This document shows positions 36,207-43,864 of a stretch of DNA of 64,000 bases, piece after piece. Source of the DNA: Modestobacter lapidis (GTDB taxonomy: Bacteria; Actinomycetota; Actinomycetes; Mycobacteriales; Geodermatophilaceae); NCBI GenBank assembly GCA_019779905.1, contig JABAKE010000001.1, positions 310,001 through 374,000 on the forward strand. The letters run 5' to 3'. Numbering within the stretch: the stretch's first letter is position 1; every line of letters starts with the position of its first letter. A model generated the notes under the pieces. It made no database searches and had not been told where the DNA came from. It was given only the letters and a program-made list of their open reading frames with translations. Position numbers and translations under genes: made by a program.

Positions 36207-37001
36207 TCAGCTGCGCAGGTAGGAGGCGCCGTTGACGTCGACGATGGTGCCGGTGGAGAAGCGCGCGTCCGGCGAGGCCAGCCAGAGCACCGCGGCGGCC
36301 ACCTCCTCGGGACGGGCCACCCGGCCGTAGGGCGACTGCGCGCGGACGGCGTCGCCGCCGGGGCCGTCGAGCACCTCGCGGGCCATCTCGGTCTGCACGA
36401 AGCCCGGGGCCACGCAGGTGACGGAGATGTCGTGCGGGGCCAGCGCGATCGCCATCGACTGCGCGAATGCGTTCAGCCCGGCCTTGGAGGCGCCGTAGGC
36501 GGGGGTGTTCGGCTCACCCCGGAACGCGCCCCGGCTGGAGACGTTGACCACCGCGCCGCCGCCGGCGGCGATCAGGTGCGGCACCGCCCGGAAGGTCGCG
36601 TTGGCCGCGGCCACCAGGTTGACGGCCAGGGTGCGCGACCAGGCCGCCTGCCAGTCGGCCCAGGAGGTCTCCAGCGGAGGATGGGCGGTGAAGACGCCGG
36701 CGTTGTTGACCAGCACGTCGAGGCCGCCGAGCCGCTCGGCCGCGTCGTCGACCATGCGGCCGACGGCCTCGGCGTCGGCGAGGTCGGCCCGGACCAGGAC
36801 ATGCCCGTCGCCGGGAAGCTCGGCCAGCACCTGCTCGGCCCGGTCGCGGGAGGTGCTCCAGTGCACCGCGATCCGGTCGCCGCGGCCGGCGAAGGCGGCG
36901 GCGACCGCCCGGCCGATGCCACGCGAGGCACCGGTGACCAGGACGGCGCGGGACTTCTCATCGGGCTGCGAGGGAGAGGACACGGCCCGGGAGTCAACCA
37001 C
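36207..37001 (-). CDS. Short-chain dehydrogenase/reductase (FabG-like SDR)
   Basis: This 264-aa classical SDR has the NAD(P)-binding VLVTGASRGIGRAVAAAF (T-G-x3-G-I-G, about 21-38), NNAG (about 97-100), catalytic Ser in VNVSSRGAF, and Y-G-A-S-K (about 168-172). It reduces or oxidises an unknown alcohol/ketone; the 3-oxoacyl-ACP reductase family is closest in form. The start is GTG 37001 with GGGAGG about 9 bases upstream, overlapping the nitroreductase stop by 8 bases. It lies opposite to the his genes. Confidence 0.9.
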   Translation of the reverse strand: MVDSRAVSSPSQPDEKSRAVLVTGASRGIGRAVAAAFAGRGDRIAVHWSTSRDRAEQVLAELPGDGHVLVRADLADAEAVGRMVDDAAERLGGLDVLVNNAGVFTAHPPLETSWADWQAAWSRTLAVNLVAAANATFRAVPHLIAAGGGAVVNVSSRGAFRGEPNTPAYGASKAGLNAFAQSMAIALAPHDISVTCVAPGFVQTEMAREVLDGPGGDAVRAQSPYGRVARPEEVAAAVLWLASPDARFSTGTIVDVNGASYLRS

Positions 37002-37626
37002 CGATTCCCGCCTCCCAGTGCCCGCGGTGCACCACCTCCCCGACCCCCCGCCGGCCGCGCCGCAGCGACGGTGACCGCTTGTCCTCCGTGCCCGCGTAGC
37101 CGACCGAGACGCAGCCGACCGGCGTGTACCCGTCCGGGACGCCGAACGCGGCGCGGAAGCCGGCGAGGCGCTCGGGCGGAACGCCGAAGAAGCAGGCGGC
37201 GAGCCCCTCGTCGACGGCGGTCAACAGCATCAGCAACGAGGCCATGCCGGTGTCGACGTCCCAGTAGGGGACCGGCCAGCGGGACTCGTCGCGGTCGGTC
37301 CAGCCCTTGTCGGCCTCGGCGTACCGCTCGAGGTAGTCCGCCTTGTGCGACATCGGGACGACGAGCAGCGGCGCCCGGCGCATCCGGGTCAGCCACCCGT
37401 CGGGGGCGCCGCCCGGGTGGGTGGGGGAGGGCGCCGTCGCCGTCCAGAAGCGGTCTCGTTCCTCGGGCGTCTCCAGCACCAGGAACGCCCAGCCCTGGCT
37501 GAAGCCCGCGGAGGGTGCCCGGATGGCGTGCTGGAGCAGCCGCTCGCGCACGTCGGGGGGTACCGGACGGTCGGGATCGTAGTCGCGGACCATGCGACGG
37601 CGGCGGACGACCTCAGCGAACTCCAC
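36994..37626 (-). CDS. Nitroreductase family FMN protein
   Basis: This 210-aa protein is of the nitroreductase fold (FMN, NAD(P)H). It begins EFAEVVRRRRMVRDYDPDRPVPP, the typical R-R-S/M-x-R-x-Y/F N-terminus; IRAPSAGFSQGWAFLVLE (FMN contacts) and ASLLMLLTAVDEGLAACFFG are conserved. The C-terminal end is Arg-rich. The substrate is unknown. The start is GTG 37626, with a strong ribosome-binding site GGAGG on the minus strand. It is the first gene of a two-gene unit with the SDR gene. Confidence 0.9.
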   Translation of the reverse strand: MEFAEVVRRRRMVRDYDPDRPVPPDVRERLLQHAIRAPSAGFSQGWAFLVLETPEERDRFWTATAPSPTHPGGAPDGWLTRMRRAPLLVVPMSHKADYLERYAEADKGWTDRDESRWPVPYWDVDTGMASLLMLLTAVDEGLAACFFGVPPERLAGFRAAFGVPDGYTPVGCVSVGYAGTEDKRSPSLRRGRRGVGEVVHRGHWEAGIGG

Positions 37627-37716
37627 GGAGCACCTCCATACCGCCACCCTGCCGCAGCGGTACGACAGGACCATCGGCGGTGTCGAACTGTCGGTGGTGC
37701 CGGGCACGGTGCCGGC

Positions 37717-38104
37717 ATGGACACCGCAGGCCCTGACCTGTCCGGCCGGGTCGCGGTCACCCGGATCGACGCGGCGTCCGGCCGGCTGGACGTGCTGGTC
37801 AACGGCGTCTGGGGCGGGGAGAAGCTCCTCGCCTGGGCACGCCGCTGTGGGAGCACGACCTGGCCGACGGGCTCCGGCTGCTGCGGCTGGCGGTCGAGAG
37901 AGCCCGCGGTTCGTCGGGCGGGCGGTGGCGGCGCTGGCCGCCGACCCCGACCGGTCGCGCTGGTCGGGGCAAGCGCGGTCCTCGGGGCAGCTCGCGCAGG
38001 TGTCCGGCTTCACCGATGTCGACGGCACCCGGCCCGACGCCTGGCGGTACGTCGTGGAGGTCCAGGACGCCGGCCGACCGGCCGGTGACGAGGGCTACAG
38101 GTGA
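37717..38104 (+). pseudogene. Decayed SDR oxidoreductase remnant
   Basis: Three pieces of one SDR protein are found in three frames. Frame of 37717: M-D-T-A-G-P-D-L-S-G-R-V-A-V, then RIDAASGRLDVLVNGVWGGE. Frame of 37839: TPLWEHDLADGLRLLRLAVE. Then, in the frame ending at 38104: PRFVGRAVAALAADPDRSRW and GFTDVDGTRPDAWRYVVEVQD. The order matches SDRs that carry N-D-V-W-G-G-E and a C-terminal D-A-W-R-Y-V-V-E. The nucleotide-binding loop and the catalytic Tyr/Lys segment are missing, so at least two deletions and two frameshifts have occurred. No product is expected. The end of the remnant lies 20 bases before hisA. Confidence 0.72.
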
Positions 38105-38112
38105 GCGGTCCC

Positions 38113-38118
38113 TACGCT
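38113..38118 (+). promoter_or_regulatory. -10 box TACGCT, leaderless hisA
   Basis: TACGCT ends 6 bases before GTG 38125. It shows that hisA-ridA-hisF has its own promoter next to the SDR remnant. Confidence 0.5.
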
Positions 38119-38124
38119 GTCGGC

Positions 38125-38859
38125 GTGCCGAAGCTGCAGCTGCTCCCCGCCGTCGACGTCGCGGACGGCCTCGCCGTCCGCCTGGTGCAGGGGGAGGCCG
38201 GGAGCGAGACGTCCTATGGCGATCCGCTGGAGGCCGCGCTCGCGTGGCAGCGCGACGGGGGCGAGTGGGTCCACCTGGTCGACCTGGACGCCGCTTTCGG
38301 CCGCGGCTCCAACCGCGAGCTGCTGGCCCGCGTCGTCGGGAAGCTGGACGTCGACGTGGAGCTGTCCGGTGGGATCCGGGACGACGAGTCACTGGCCGCG
38401 GCGCTGGCCACCGGCTGCCGACGGGTGAACCTGGGCACCGCCGCGCTCGAGTCGCCCGAGTGGTGTGCCCGGGCGATCGCCGAGCACGGCGACCGGATCG
38501 CGGTCGGCCTGGACGTGCGGGGCACCCGGCTCGCGGCCCGCGGCTGGACCAAGGAGGGCGGCGAGCTGTACGAGACGCTGGCCCGCCTCGACGCCGAGGG
38601 CTGTGCTCGCTACGTGGTCACCGACATCACCAAGGACGGCACGCTCCGCGGCCCGAACCTCGAACTGCTGCGCGAGGTGTGCGCGGCGACGGCCCGTCCG
38701 GTCATCGCTTCCGGTGGGGTCAGCTCGCTGCTCGACATCCGGGCGCTGGCCGGCCTGGTGCCGGTCGGGGTGGAGGGGGCGATCGTCGGGAAGGCGCTCT
38801 ACGCCGGGGCGTTCACGCTGCCCGAGGCGCTGGCGGTCACGGCCGAGGCGGCTGGATGA
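38125..38859 (+). CDS. priA: HisA/PriA: phosphoribosyl isomerase, probably bifunctional
   Basis: This TIM-barrel isomerase converts ProFAR to PRFAR in histidine synthesis; the actinobacterial PriA form also isomerises phosphoribosyl anthranilate (TrpF). It has 244 aa. Motifs are [18 protein letters not shown] (first catalytic Asp), [33 protein letters not shown] and [14 protein letters not shown] with the second catalytic Asp (about 168). The start is GTG 38125; GTG 38101 is in frame but upstream of the -10 box. The dual role is inferred from the family and from the absence of trpF in the trp cluster. It overlaps ridA by four bases. Confidence 0.92.
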   Translation: MPKLQLLPAVDVADGLAVRLVQGEAGSETSYGDPLEAALAWQRDGGEWVHLVDLDAAFGRGSNRELLARVVGKLDVDVELSGGIRDDESLAAALATGCRRVNLGTAALESPEWCARAIAEHGDRIAVGLDVRGTRLAARGWTKEGGELYETLARLDAEGCARYVVTDITKDGTLRGPNLELLREVCAATARPVIASGGVSSLLDIRALAGLVPVGVEGAIVGKALYAGAFTLPEALAVTAEAAG

Positions 38860-39248
38860 CCGCCCAGCGGATCGGCTCGGGCGCCCCCTGGGAGGAGGTC
38901 GTCGGCTACAGCCGCGTCGTCGTCAGCGGCGACAGCGCCTGGGTGAGCGGCACGACCGCGACCGTCGACGGCGTGGTGGTGCACCCCGGCGACGCCGGCG
39001 CCCAGACGCGCGTGGCGCTGGCCGGCATCGCCCGGGCGCTGGAGCAGGCCGGGTTCACGCTCGCCGACGTCGTCCGGACGCGGATGTACGTGACCGACAT
39101 CGGCCGTTGGGAGGAGGTCGGCCGGGCGCACGGGGAGGTCTTCGGCGATATCCGGCCGGCGACGTCGATGGTGCAGGTAGCGGGGCTGATCGACCCCGCG
39201 ATGCTGGTCGAGGTGGAGGCGGACGCCGTTCGGGGAGCAACGACATGA
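38856..39248 (+). CDS. RidA family enamine/imine deaminase
   Basis: This 130-aa protein is of the RidA (YjgF/YER057c) family, which hydrolyses reactive 2-aminoacrylate-type imines formed by PLP enzymes. The conserved arginine and ligand-binding end are seen as [15 protein letters not shown] and the end [10 protein letters not shown]. The sequence is of the general RidA-like type; substrate specificity cannot be assigned. It overlaps both hisA (ATGA) and hisF (ATGA) by four bases, so it is translated with them. Confidence 0.88.
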   Translation: MTAQRIGSGAPWEEVVGYSRVVVSGDSAWVSGTTATVDGVVVHPGDAGAQTRVALAGIARALEQAGFTLADVVRTRMYVTDIGRWEEVGRAHGEVFGDIRPATSMVQVAGLIDPAMLVEVEADAVRGATT

Positions 39249-40039
39249 GCCTGGCGGTGCGGGTCATCCCATGTCTGGACGTCGACGCCGGCCGGGTCGT
39301 CAAGGGCGTGAACTTCGTCGATCTGGTCGACGCCGGCGACCCGGTGGAGATGGCCCGGGTGTACGACGCCGAGGGCGCCGACGAGCTGACCTTCCTCGAC
39401 ATCACGGCCAGCTCCGGCAACCGGGAGACCACCTACGACGTGGTGCGCCGGACCGCGGAGAGCGTGTTCATCCCGCTGACCGTCGGTGGCGGGGTGCGGG
39501 CGGTCCAGGACGTCGACCGGCTGCTGCGTGCCGGGGCCGACAAGGTCGCGGTGAACACCGCGGCGGTCACCCGGCCGGAGCTGATCGCCGAGATCGCGCA
39601 CCGGTACGGCAACCAGGTGCTGGTCCTGTCGCTGGACGCCCGGCGCTGCCGCGACGGCGGAACCACCGACTCGGGCTTCGAGGTCACCACCCACGGCGGA
39701 CGGCGCGGCACCGGGCGCGACGCCGTGGAGTGGGTGGTGCAGGCCGCCGAGCTCGGCGTGGGCGAGGTGCTGCTCAACTCGATGGACGCCGACGGCACCC
39801 GGGCCGGGTTCGACACCGAGCTGATCGCCGCGGTGCGCCGGGAGGTCACCGTCCCGCTGATCGCCAGTGGGGGAGCAGGCGCAGTCGACCACTTCCCGCC
39901 GGCGGTGGCCGCCGGGGCGGACGCGGTGCTCGCCGCCAGCGTCTTCCACTTCGGGCAGCTGCGGGTGGGCGACGTCAAGCGGGGGCTGGCGGACGCCGGC
40001 GTCCCCGTCCGCCGGGAGGCGGACCACCCGCTCGGCTGA
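39245..40039 (+). CDS. hisF: Imidazole glycerol phosphate synthase, cyclase subunit
   Basis: HisF uses ammonia from HisH to make imidazole glycerol phosphate and AICAR from PRFAR. It has 264 aa and a TIM barrel. The catalytic Asp is in [18 protein letters not shown] (about residue 11), the second in [15 protein letters not shown] (about 138), and phosphate-binding loops are [11 protein letters not shown] and [11 protein letters not shown]. It overlaps ridA by four bases. After its stop, about 200 bases contain nothing recognisable before the SOS-controlled gene. Confidence 0.97.
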   Translation: MSLAVRVIPCLDVDAGRVVKGVNFVDLVDAGDPVEMARVYDAEGADELTFLDITASSGNRETTYDVVRRTAESVFIPLTVGGGVRAVQDVDRLLRAGADKVAVNTAAVTRPELIAEIAHRYGNQVLVLSLDARRCRDGGTTDSGFEVTTHGGRRGTGRDAVEWVVQAAELGVGEVLLNSMDADGTRAGFDTELIAAVRREVTVPLIASGGAGAVDHFPPAVAAGADAVLAASVFHFGQLRVGDVKRGLADAGVPVRREADHPLG

Positions 40040-40231
40040 GGGCGGTCCCGGGGGTCGGGGCGGCCGGCGTGCGTGTGTCCGAGCGCCGACCGGTCACCCG
40101 ACGGAGGCGTGCGGTGGGCGTCGGTCGGCTCGCTCCTCGGCCGCCGGCCCGCTCGGACCCATGGAGCGGAGGGCCGCCCGGCCAGCTGTCCACAGCCCGT
40201 ATTCCGGCTGGTGGCCGCAGCGGGCCCGGCG

Positions 40232-40252
40232 TATCATCGAACATGTGTTCGA
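40232..40252 (+). promoter_or_regulatory. LexA (SOS) box with overlapping -10 box TATCAT
   Basis: TCGAACATGTGTTCGA (40237-40252) is an exact match to the actinobacterial/Bacillus-type LexA consensus TCGAAC-N4-GTTCGA, and the palindrome extends one pair further (A/T). TATCAT (40232-40237) lies immediately upstream, and its spacing of 7 bases to GTG 40245 indicates a leaderless start inside the box. Binding of LexA would cover the -10 box and the start codon. Confidence 0.85.
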
Positions 40253-42254
40253 TGACGGCGTCGCTGCCCTGACCCCGCAGTCACGGCCGTCATTCGAGGA
40301 CGAGCTGCGGAGGTTGCTGGAATCGTTGACGCCCGTTTCGGTCGGGCCGCCCGCGGTCGAGTTCGAGCTGGCGGAGAACTTCCGGTGGCACCGGCCGAGC
40401 CCGGCGTCCACCGCCCGACCAGAGGCCGGGCCACGGCATGACCCGGCGGCGGCGTCAGCCGCCGAGACCGTTCCGCCGCTGGTCGCCGGCGACTCGGCGG
40501 CCGGTCCGGGGCAGCCGGAGTCGGAGTTCCTGCCTGGTGCGCTGGCCTGGGATGCGCAGTTCGCGGCGGGTGCGGCGGCGTTGGACCAGGTGCGGGCGGC
40601 GCAGGCGGGAATCGGGCGGGAGCAGGCGCGGCAGGCCCGCGGGCTGGTGGCATTCGCCCGGTCCCGGCCGGTGTCGGGCGACCTGCCCGACGCGGAGGTG
40701 GGCGCGGCTGCCGCGGCGTCGCGGGCGGCGCGGCCCGCGACGCTGGCCGCGGTGAGCGAGTGGGCGGTGGATGAGGTCGCGGTGGCGCTGAGCCTCACCG
40801 GTGCGGCGTCGTCGGTGCTGCTGGTCCAGTCGGTGCTGCTGGTCGACGCACTGCCCGCGACCCTGGTTGCGCTGGAGGAGGGTCGGATCTCGTGGGCGCA
40901 CGTGCGGGTGATGACCGACCTGGTCGCCCCGCTCCCGGACCCCGGGGTGCGCGCTGAGGCCGAGCGTCGGCTGCTGGCCCGGGTGGCCGGTAAGACCCAC
41001 ACCCAGCTGCGGGAGGCCGCCCGGCGGGTGATCGCCCGGCTGGACGCCCAGGCGATCACCGAGCGCGTGAAGGCCGCGGCCCGCGAACGCGGAGTCAGGC
41101 TGTATCCAGGTGAGGACGGCATGGGAACCCTGGTCACGGTGCTGCCCCTGCCCATCGCCCGGGCGGTGTACGACGTGCTGGAGCAGTACGCCGACGCCGC
41201 GGCCACCCCCGGGGACGAGCGGACCAAGGCTCAGCGGATGGCCGACTGCCTGGTCGACCTCGTCCTGCGCCCCGGCGAGCACGGCATGGGCCCGGTCCAG
41301 GCCAGGCTCACCATCGTCGCCGCCGTGCGGACCCTGCTCGGCGGCGACCACCCCGGCGGCGATGAACCCGGCGAGGTCGACGGTGACCTGGTGCCCGCCG
41401 CGATGGTCCGCGAACTCGTCGCCGCCCTCGACCTCATGCCACCAGAAGGCACACTGCTCCGCCCAGCCGAGGCCGATGACGCCGGCGAGGCCGATGACGC
41501 CGGCGAGGCCGATGACGCCGGCGAGGCCGCAACAGACGGCTCGGACGCCGCCGACGCAGCCGCCACGGATAGCCAGACCGAGGACACGGGTGGCGGCACC
41601 GGAGGCACCGGCACGGACGCCGACGAGGCTGCCGCTGCCGCTGCCGCTGCCGCTGCCTCTGCGGCTGCGGCTGCGGTGCAGGCGGCCGCGCGCCGGGCCG
41701 CGCTGGCCCGGCTGCTGGACATGCGCTCGATCGTCGGCACCGCCCTCGCCCACCGCCCGCACCTCGCGCTGGTCGACCAGGACACCGGCGCGCTGGTCTG
41801 CCTCACCGACACTTCCGGCCTGCGGTCCGCCGCCCGTGCCGGCCGCGGCCTCGGCCCACCACCACCCTCACCTGGCTACCGGCCCAGCCACGCCCTGGAC
41901 CGGTTCGTCCGGCACCGCGACCGCCGCTGCCGCTTCCCCGGCTGTCGCGCCCGCGCCCGACGCTGCGACCTAGACCACACCACCCCCTGGCCACACGGCG
42001 ACACCACCGCCGACAACCTCTGCTGCCTGTGCCGCCACCACCACCGCCTCAGCCACCAGGCCCCCGGCTGGCAGGTCCGCGCCCTCCCCGACGGCGGCCT
42101 GCACTGGACCACCCCCACCGGCCAGACCCTCACCACCCACCCGCCCGACCACGGCACCGCCCGCGATGCGCCGAACGGCGATCTGCCCACCAGCGATCCA
42201 CCGGCCGTGTCACCATCCCGGGACGACTCGAGCGACGACCCCCCGCCGTTCTAG
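40245..42254 (+). CDS. DUF222 and HNH endonuclease domain protein (13E12 repeat family)
   Basis: This 669-aa protein has an N-terminal DUF222 domain (about 90-410) and a C-terminal HNH nuclease domain (about 555-620) with CRFPGCRARARRCDLDHTTPW, then CCLCRHHHRLSH. Zinc-binding Cys and the H-N-H residues appear intact. Between the domains are a (EADDAG)n stretch and an Ala-rich segment. Proteins of this family are multi-copy in actinobacteria and are related to the M. tuberculosis 13E12 REP proteins; their role is unknown. The LexA box at the start indicates DNA-damage induction. The start is GTG 40245 (MFDDGVAAL); ATG 40161 is in frame but upstream of the promoter. Confidence 0.88.
   Translation: MFDDGVAALTPQSRPSFEDELRRLLESLTPVSVGPPAVEFELAENFRWHRPSPASTARPEAGPRHDPAAASAAETVPPLVAGDSAAGPGQPESEFLPGALAWDAQFAAGAAALDQVRAAQAGIGREQARQARGLVAFARSRPVSGDLPDAEVGAAAAASRAARPATLAAVSEWAVDEVAVALSLTGAASSVLLVQSVLLVDALPATLVALEEGRISWAHVRVMTDLVAPLPDPGVRAEAERRLLARVAGKTHTQLREAARRVIARLDAQAITERVKAAARERGVRLYPGEDGMGTLVTVLPLPIARAVYDVLEQYADAAATPGDERTKAQRMADCLVDLVLRPGEHGMGPVQARLTIVAAVRTLLGGDHPGGDEPGEVDGDLVPAAMVRELVAALDLMPPEGTLLRPAEADDAGEADDAGEADDAGEAATDGSDAADAAATDSQTEDTGGGTGGTGTDADEAAAAAAAAAASAAAAAVQAAARRAALARLLDMRSIVGTALAHRPHLALVDQDTGALVCLTDTSGLRSAARAGRGLGPPPPSPGYRPSHALDRFVRHRDRRCRFPGCRARARRCDLDHTTPWPHGDTTADNLCCLCRHHHRLSHQAPGWQVRALPDGGLHWTTPTGQTLTTHPPDHGTARDAPNGDLPTSDPPAVSPSRDDSSDDPPPF
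41469..41522 (+). repeat. Three 18-bp tandem repeats in the HNH gene
   Basis: GAGGCCGATGACGCCGGC is repeated three times and encodes E-A-D-D-A-G units in the linker. A (GCTGCC)n run encoding poly-Ala follows at about 41627-41656. The units are multiples of three bases, so copy change keeps the frame. Confidence 0.9.
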
Positions 42255-42385
42255 GAAGTCAGCCGCGGCCCGGTGGCCCTGCGGGTGTCTTCACCGACGT
42301 CGAGTGCCGTTCGGTCTGTCTCCCGCGAGCAGGATGTCGGAAGCGCCGGGAGCGTCCCCTTCTCGGAGGATTCGGACACCCAGTG

Positions 42386-42417
42386 TTGCCATGTAGGAAA
42401 CTCCAACTAATGTTTCC
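42386..42417 (+). promoter_or_regulatory. Promoter with inverted-repeat operator
   Basis: TTGCCA (42386-42391) and TAATGT (42408-42413) with a 16-base spacer form a good promoter, and the -10 ends 7 bases before ATG 42421 (leaderless). The inverted repeat GGAAAC-N10-GTTTCC (42396-42417) covers the spacer and the -10. The downstream winged-helix protein is the obvious candidate to bind it. A further GGAAAC overlaps the start of the coding region. Confidence 0.6.
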
Positions 42418-42420
42418 CTC

Positions 42421-42864
42421 ATGGAAACAGGAGGAGATCGGGACCCGTCCGCCGGAGAGGCCGCGCAGCTGCTCGGCCGGCTCGCCGAGGACGAGAGCGC
42501 GGTGCGCTACCCGCCGCTTCCGCGGTGGTTCTTCCCCGCCATGGCAGCAGTGGTCGCCACCCTGTATCTGGTCCAGCTCCTGCCGCCGTCCGACACGAGT
42601 AAGGCGACGTTCGCCGTGGCCGTCGTGGCGCTCGTGCTCGGCAACAGGTACTGGCTCAACCGCGACGGCGTCTCCTGGGTCTCGCCCGATCTGGGCGACA
42701 TGCTCCCGTTCCTCGTCGCCCTGCTCGGCACCTTCGCGGCCTGCTGGGCCGTCTCGGAGACCACCGGGGTCTGGTGGTGCTGGCTCGCCGGGGCGGTCGT
42801 GGGAGCCGGGGTCGTCCTGGGCACCGGGCGCCGCTACCGTCGGGAGTTCGGCGATGGCCACTGA
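42421..42864 (+). CDS. Four-helix membrane protein paired with a winged-helix regulator
   Basis: The 147-aa protein has a hydrophilic N-terminus (about 35 residues) and four hydrophobic segments (about 38-57, 62-77, 92-113 and 119-136), the last with WWCWLAGAVVGAGVVLG. No family function is known. Such membrane proteins are commonly encoded directly in front of a small winged-helix (PF13601-type) regulator, as here; the genes overlap by 11 bases. Confidence 0.75.
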   Translation: METGGDRDPSAGEAAQLLGRLAEDESAVRYPPLPRWFFPAMAAVVATLYLVQLLPPSDTSKATFAVAVVALVLGNRYWLNRDGVSWVSPDLGDMLPFLVALLGTFAACWAVSETTGVWWCWLAGAVVGAGVVLGTGRRYRREFGDGH

Positions 42865-43156
42865 CGCGCCGGTCTTCGACGAGGTGATTCACGCCCCCCA
42901 GCGGCTGCGGATCTGCGCGATGCTCAGCGCCGCGGAGAAGGTCGAGTTCGGTCTGCTGCAGGAACACCTGGGGTTGTCGAAGTCCGCGCTCAGTAAGCAG
43001 CTCGCCGCCCTGGTGGCGGCGGGCTACGTCGAGCAGCGGCGCGCCGTCCGCGACGCCCGGAGCAGGCTCTGGCTCGCACTCACGCCCGAAGGAGCCCGCG
43101 CCTATGCGGCCCACGTGCGCGTGCTCCGGCAGCTCATCGACACCGGCGGGAGCTGA
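42854..43156 (+). CDS. Winged-helix DNA-binding transcriptional regulator (MarR/HTH_34 type)
   Basis: This 100-aa protein consists almost only of a winged-helix domain: FDEVIHAPQRLRICAMLSA, LLQEHLGLSKSALSKQLAALVAAGYVEQ (recognition helix about 40-60) and a wing with RSRLWLALTPEGARAY. No ligand-binding domain is visible. It overlaps the upstream membrane protein gene by 11 bases. Autoregulation through the inverted repeat at 42396-42417 is inferred from position. Confidence 0.85.
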   Translation: MATDAPVFDEVIHAPQRLRICAMLSAAEKVEFGLLQEHLGLSKSALSKQLAALVAAGYVEQRRAVRDARSRLWLALTPEGARAYAAHVRVLRQLIDTGGS

Positions 43157-43162
43157 CCCGGC

Positions 43163-43789
43163 TCAGCCGGTGGTCACCGTCACCCGCGCGACGCCGTCCC
43201 GCCCGCTCACCCACAGCAGCACCTCGAGCGGGTCGCCGGTCACCGTCGTGGTCGGCGACCCGTCGCGCAGTCGCCGCTGCGACGAGTCGCCGGACGGCCG
43301 GTCGGTCCGCCGTACCACCAGCCCGGCCGGCGTTCCCGGCAGGTGCCCGCCCCGCGCCATCAGCGGCACCGCCGACCACAGCCGGTCCTGCACGTCCGCC
43401 GGCAGCTCCCGCGGCGCCCAGTCCGGCTGCGCCCGGCGCACATCCTCGTGGTGGATGACCATCTCCACCCCGTTCATGGCCCGGTCCACCGCCGGCCAGG
43501 CCGTCGGTGCCCACGCCGCGGGCCCGGAGCGCACCTGGTGCACCAGTTGCGCCCACAACCGGGTCCGTCCCGCCCGCGACCGCACCCGTTCGGTCCATGC
43601 CGCGAACGGCCCACCCAGCACCAGCCCCGGCATCGAGTCCGGCCGCCGGTCCCGCACCACGAGGTGCGCGGCCAGGTCCCGTGTCCGCCATCCCTCGCAG
43701 CACGTCGGCTGGTCCGGCCCGAGCACCTCCAGCAGGTCGGCGAGCGCTGCCCGCTCCGACTGCGACAACGACTCAGCGGGGGTCGGCAT
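43163..43789 (-). CDS. TIGR03085-like DinB/maleylpyruvate-isomerase-fold protein
   Basis: This 208-aa protein has a four-helix DinB-type fold typical of the actinobacterial TIGR03085 family of putative metal- or mycothiol-linked enzymes. Evidence is the histidine motif GWRTRDLAAHLVVRDRRPDS (His of L-A-A-H-L, about residue 43) and VEMVIHHEDVRRAQP (His pair, about 110-124). The catalysed reaction is not known. The start is ATG 43789, with the -10 box TAGCCT 6 bases upstream on the minus strand. It converges with the winged-helix gene. Confidence 0.82.
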   Translation of the reverse strand: MPTPAESLSQSERAALADLLEVLGPDQPTCCEGWRTRDLAAHLVVRDRRPDSMPGLVLGGPFAAWTERVRSRAGRTRLWAQLVHQVRSGPAAWAPTAWPAVDRAMNGVEMVIHHEDVRRAQPDWAPRELPADVQDRLWSAVPLMARGGHLPGTPAGLVVRRTDRPSGDSSQRRLRDGSPTTTVTGDPLEVLLWVSGRDGVARVTVTTG

Positions 43790-43795
43790 CCGGCG

Positions 43796-43801
43796 AGGCT
43801 A
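43796..43801 (-). promoter_or_regulatory. -10 box TAGCCT, leaderless gene
   Basis: On the minus strand TAGCCT ends 6 bases before ATG 43789, without a ribosome-binding site. Confidence 0.5.
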
Positions 43802-43864
43802 GATCAGCGCGGCCCGCTCTGCCGACGGGTGCCCGGCCGCTCGGGTAATCCGTTAGGAGAGGTA

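Noticed and set aside
38101-38124. GTG 38101 as hisA start, overlapping the end of the SDR remnant
   Set aside because: The -10 box TACGCT lies at 38113-38118, downstream of that codon, and PriA proteins usually begin at the next GTG.
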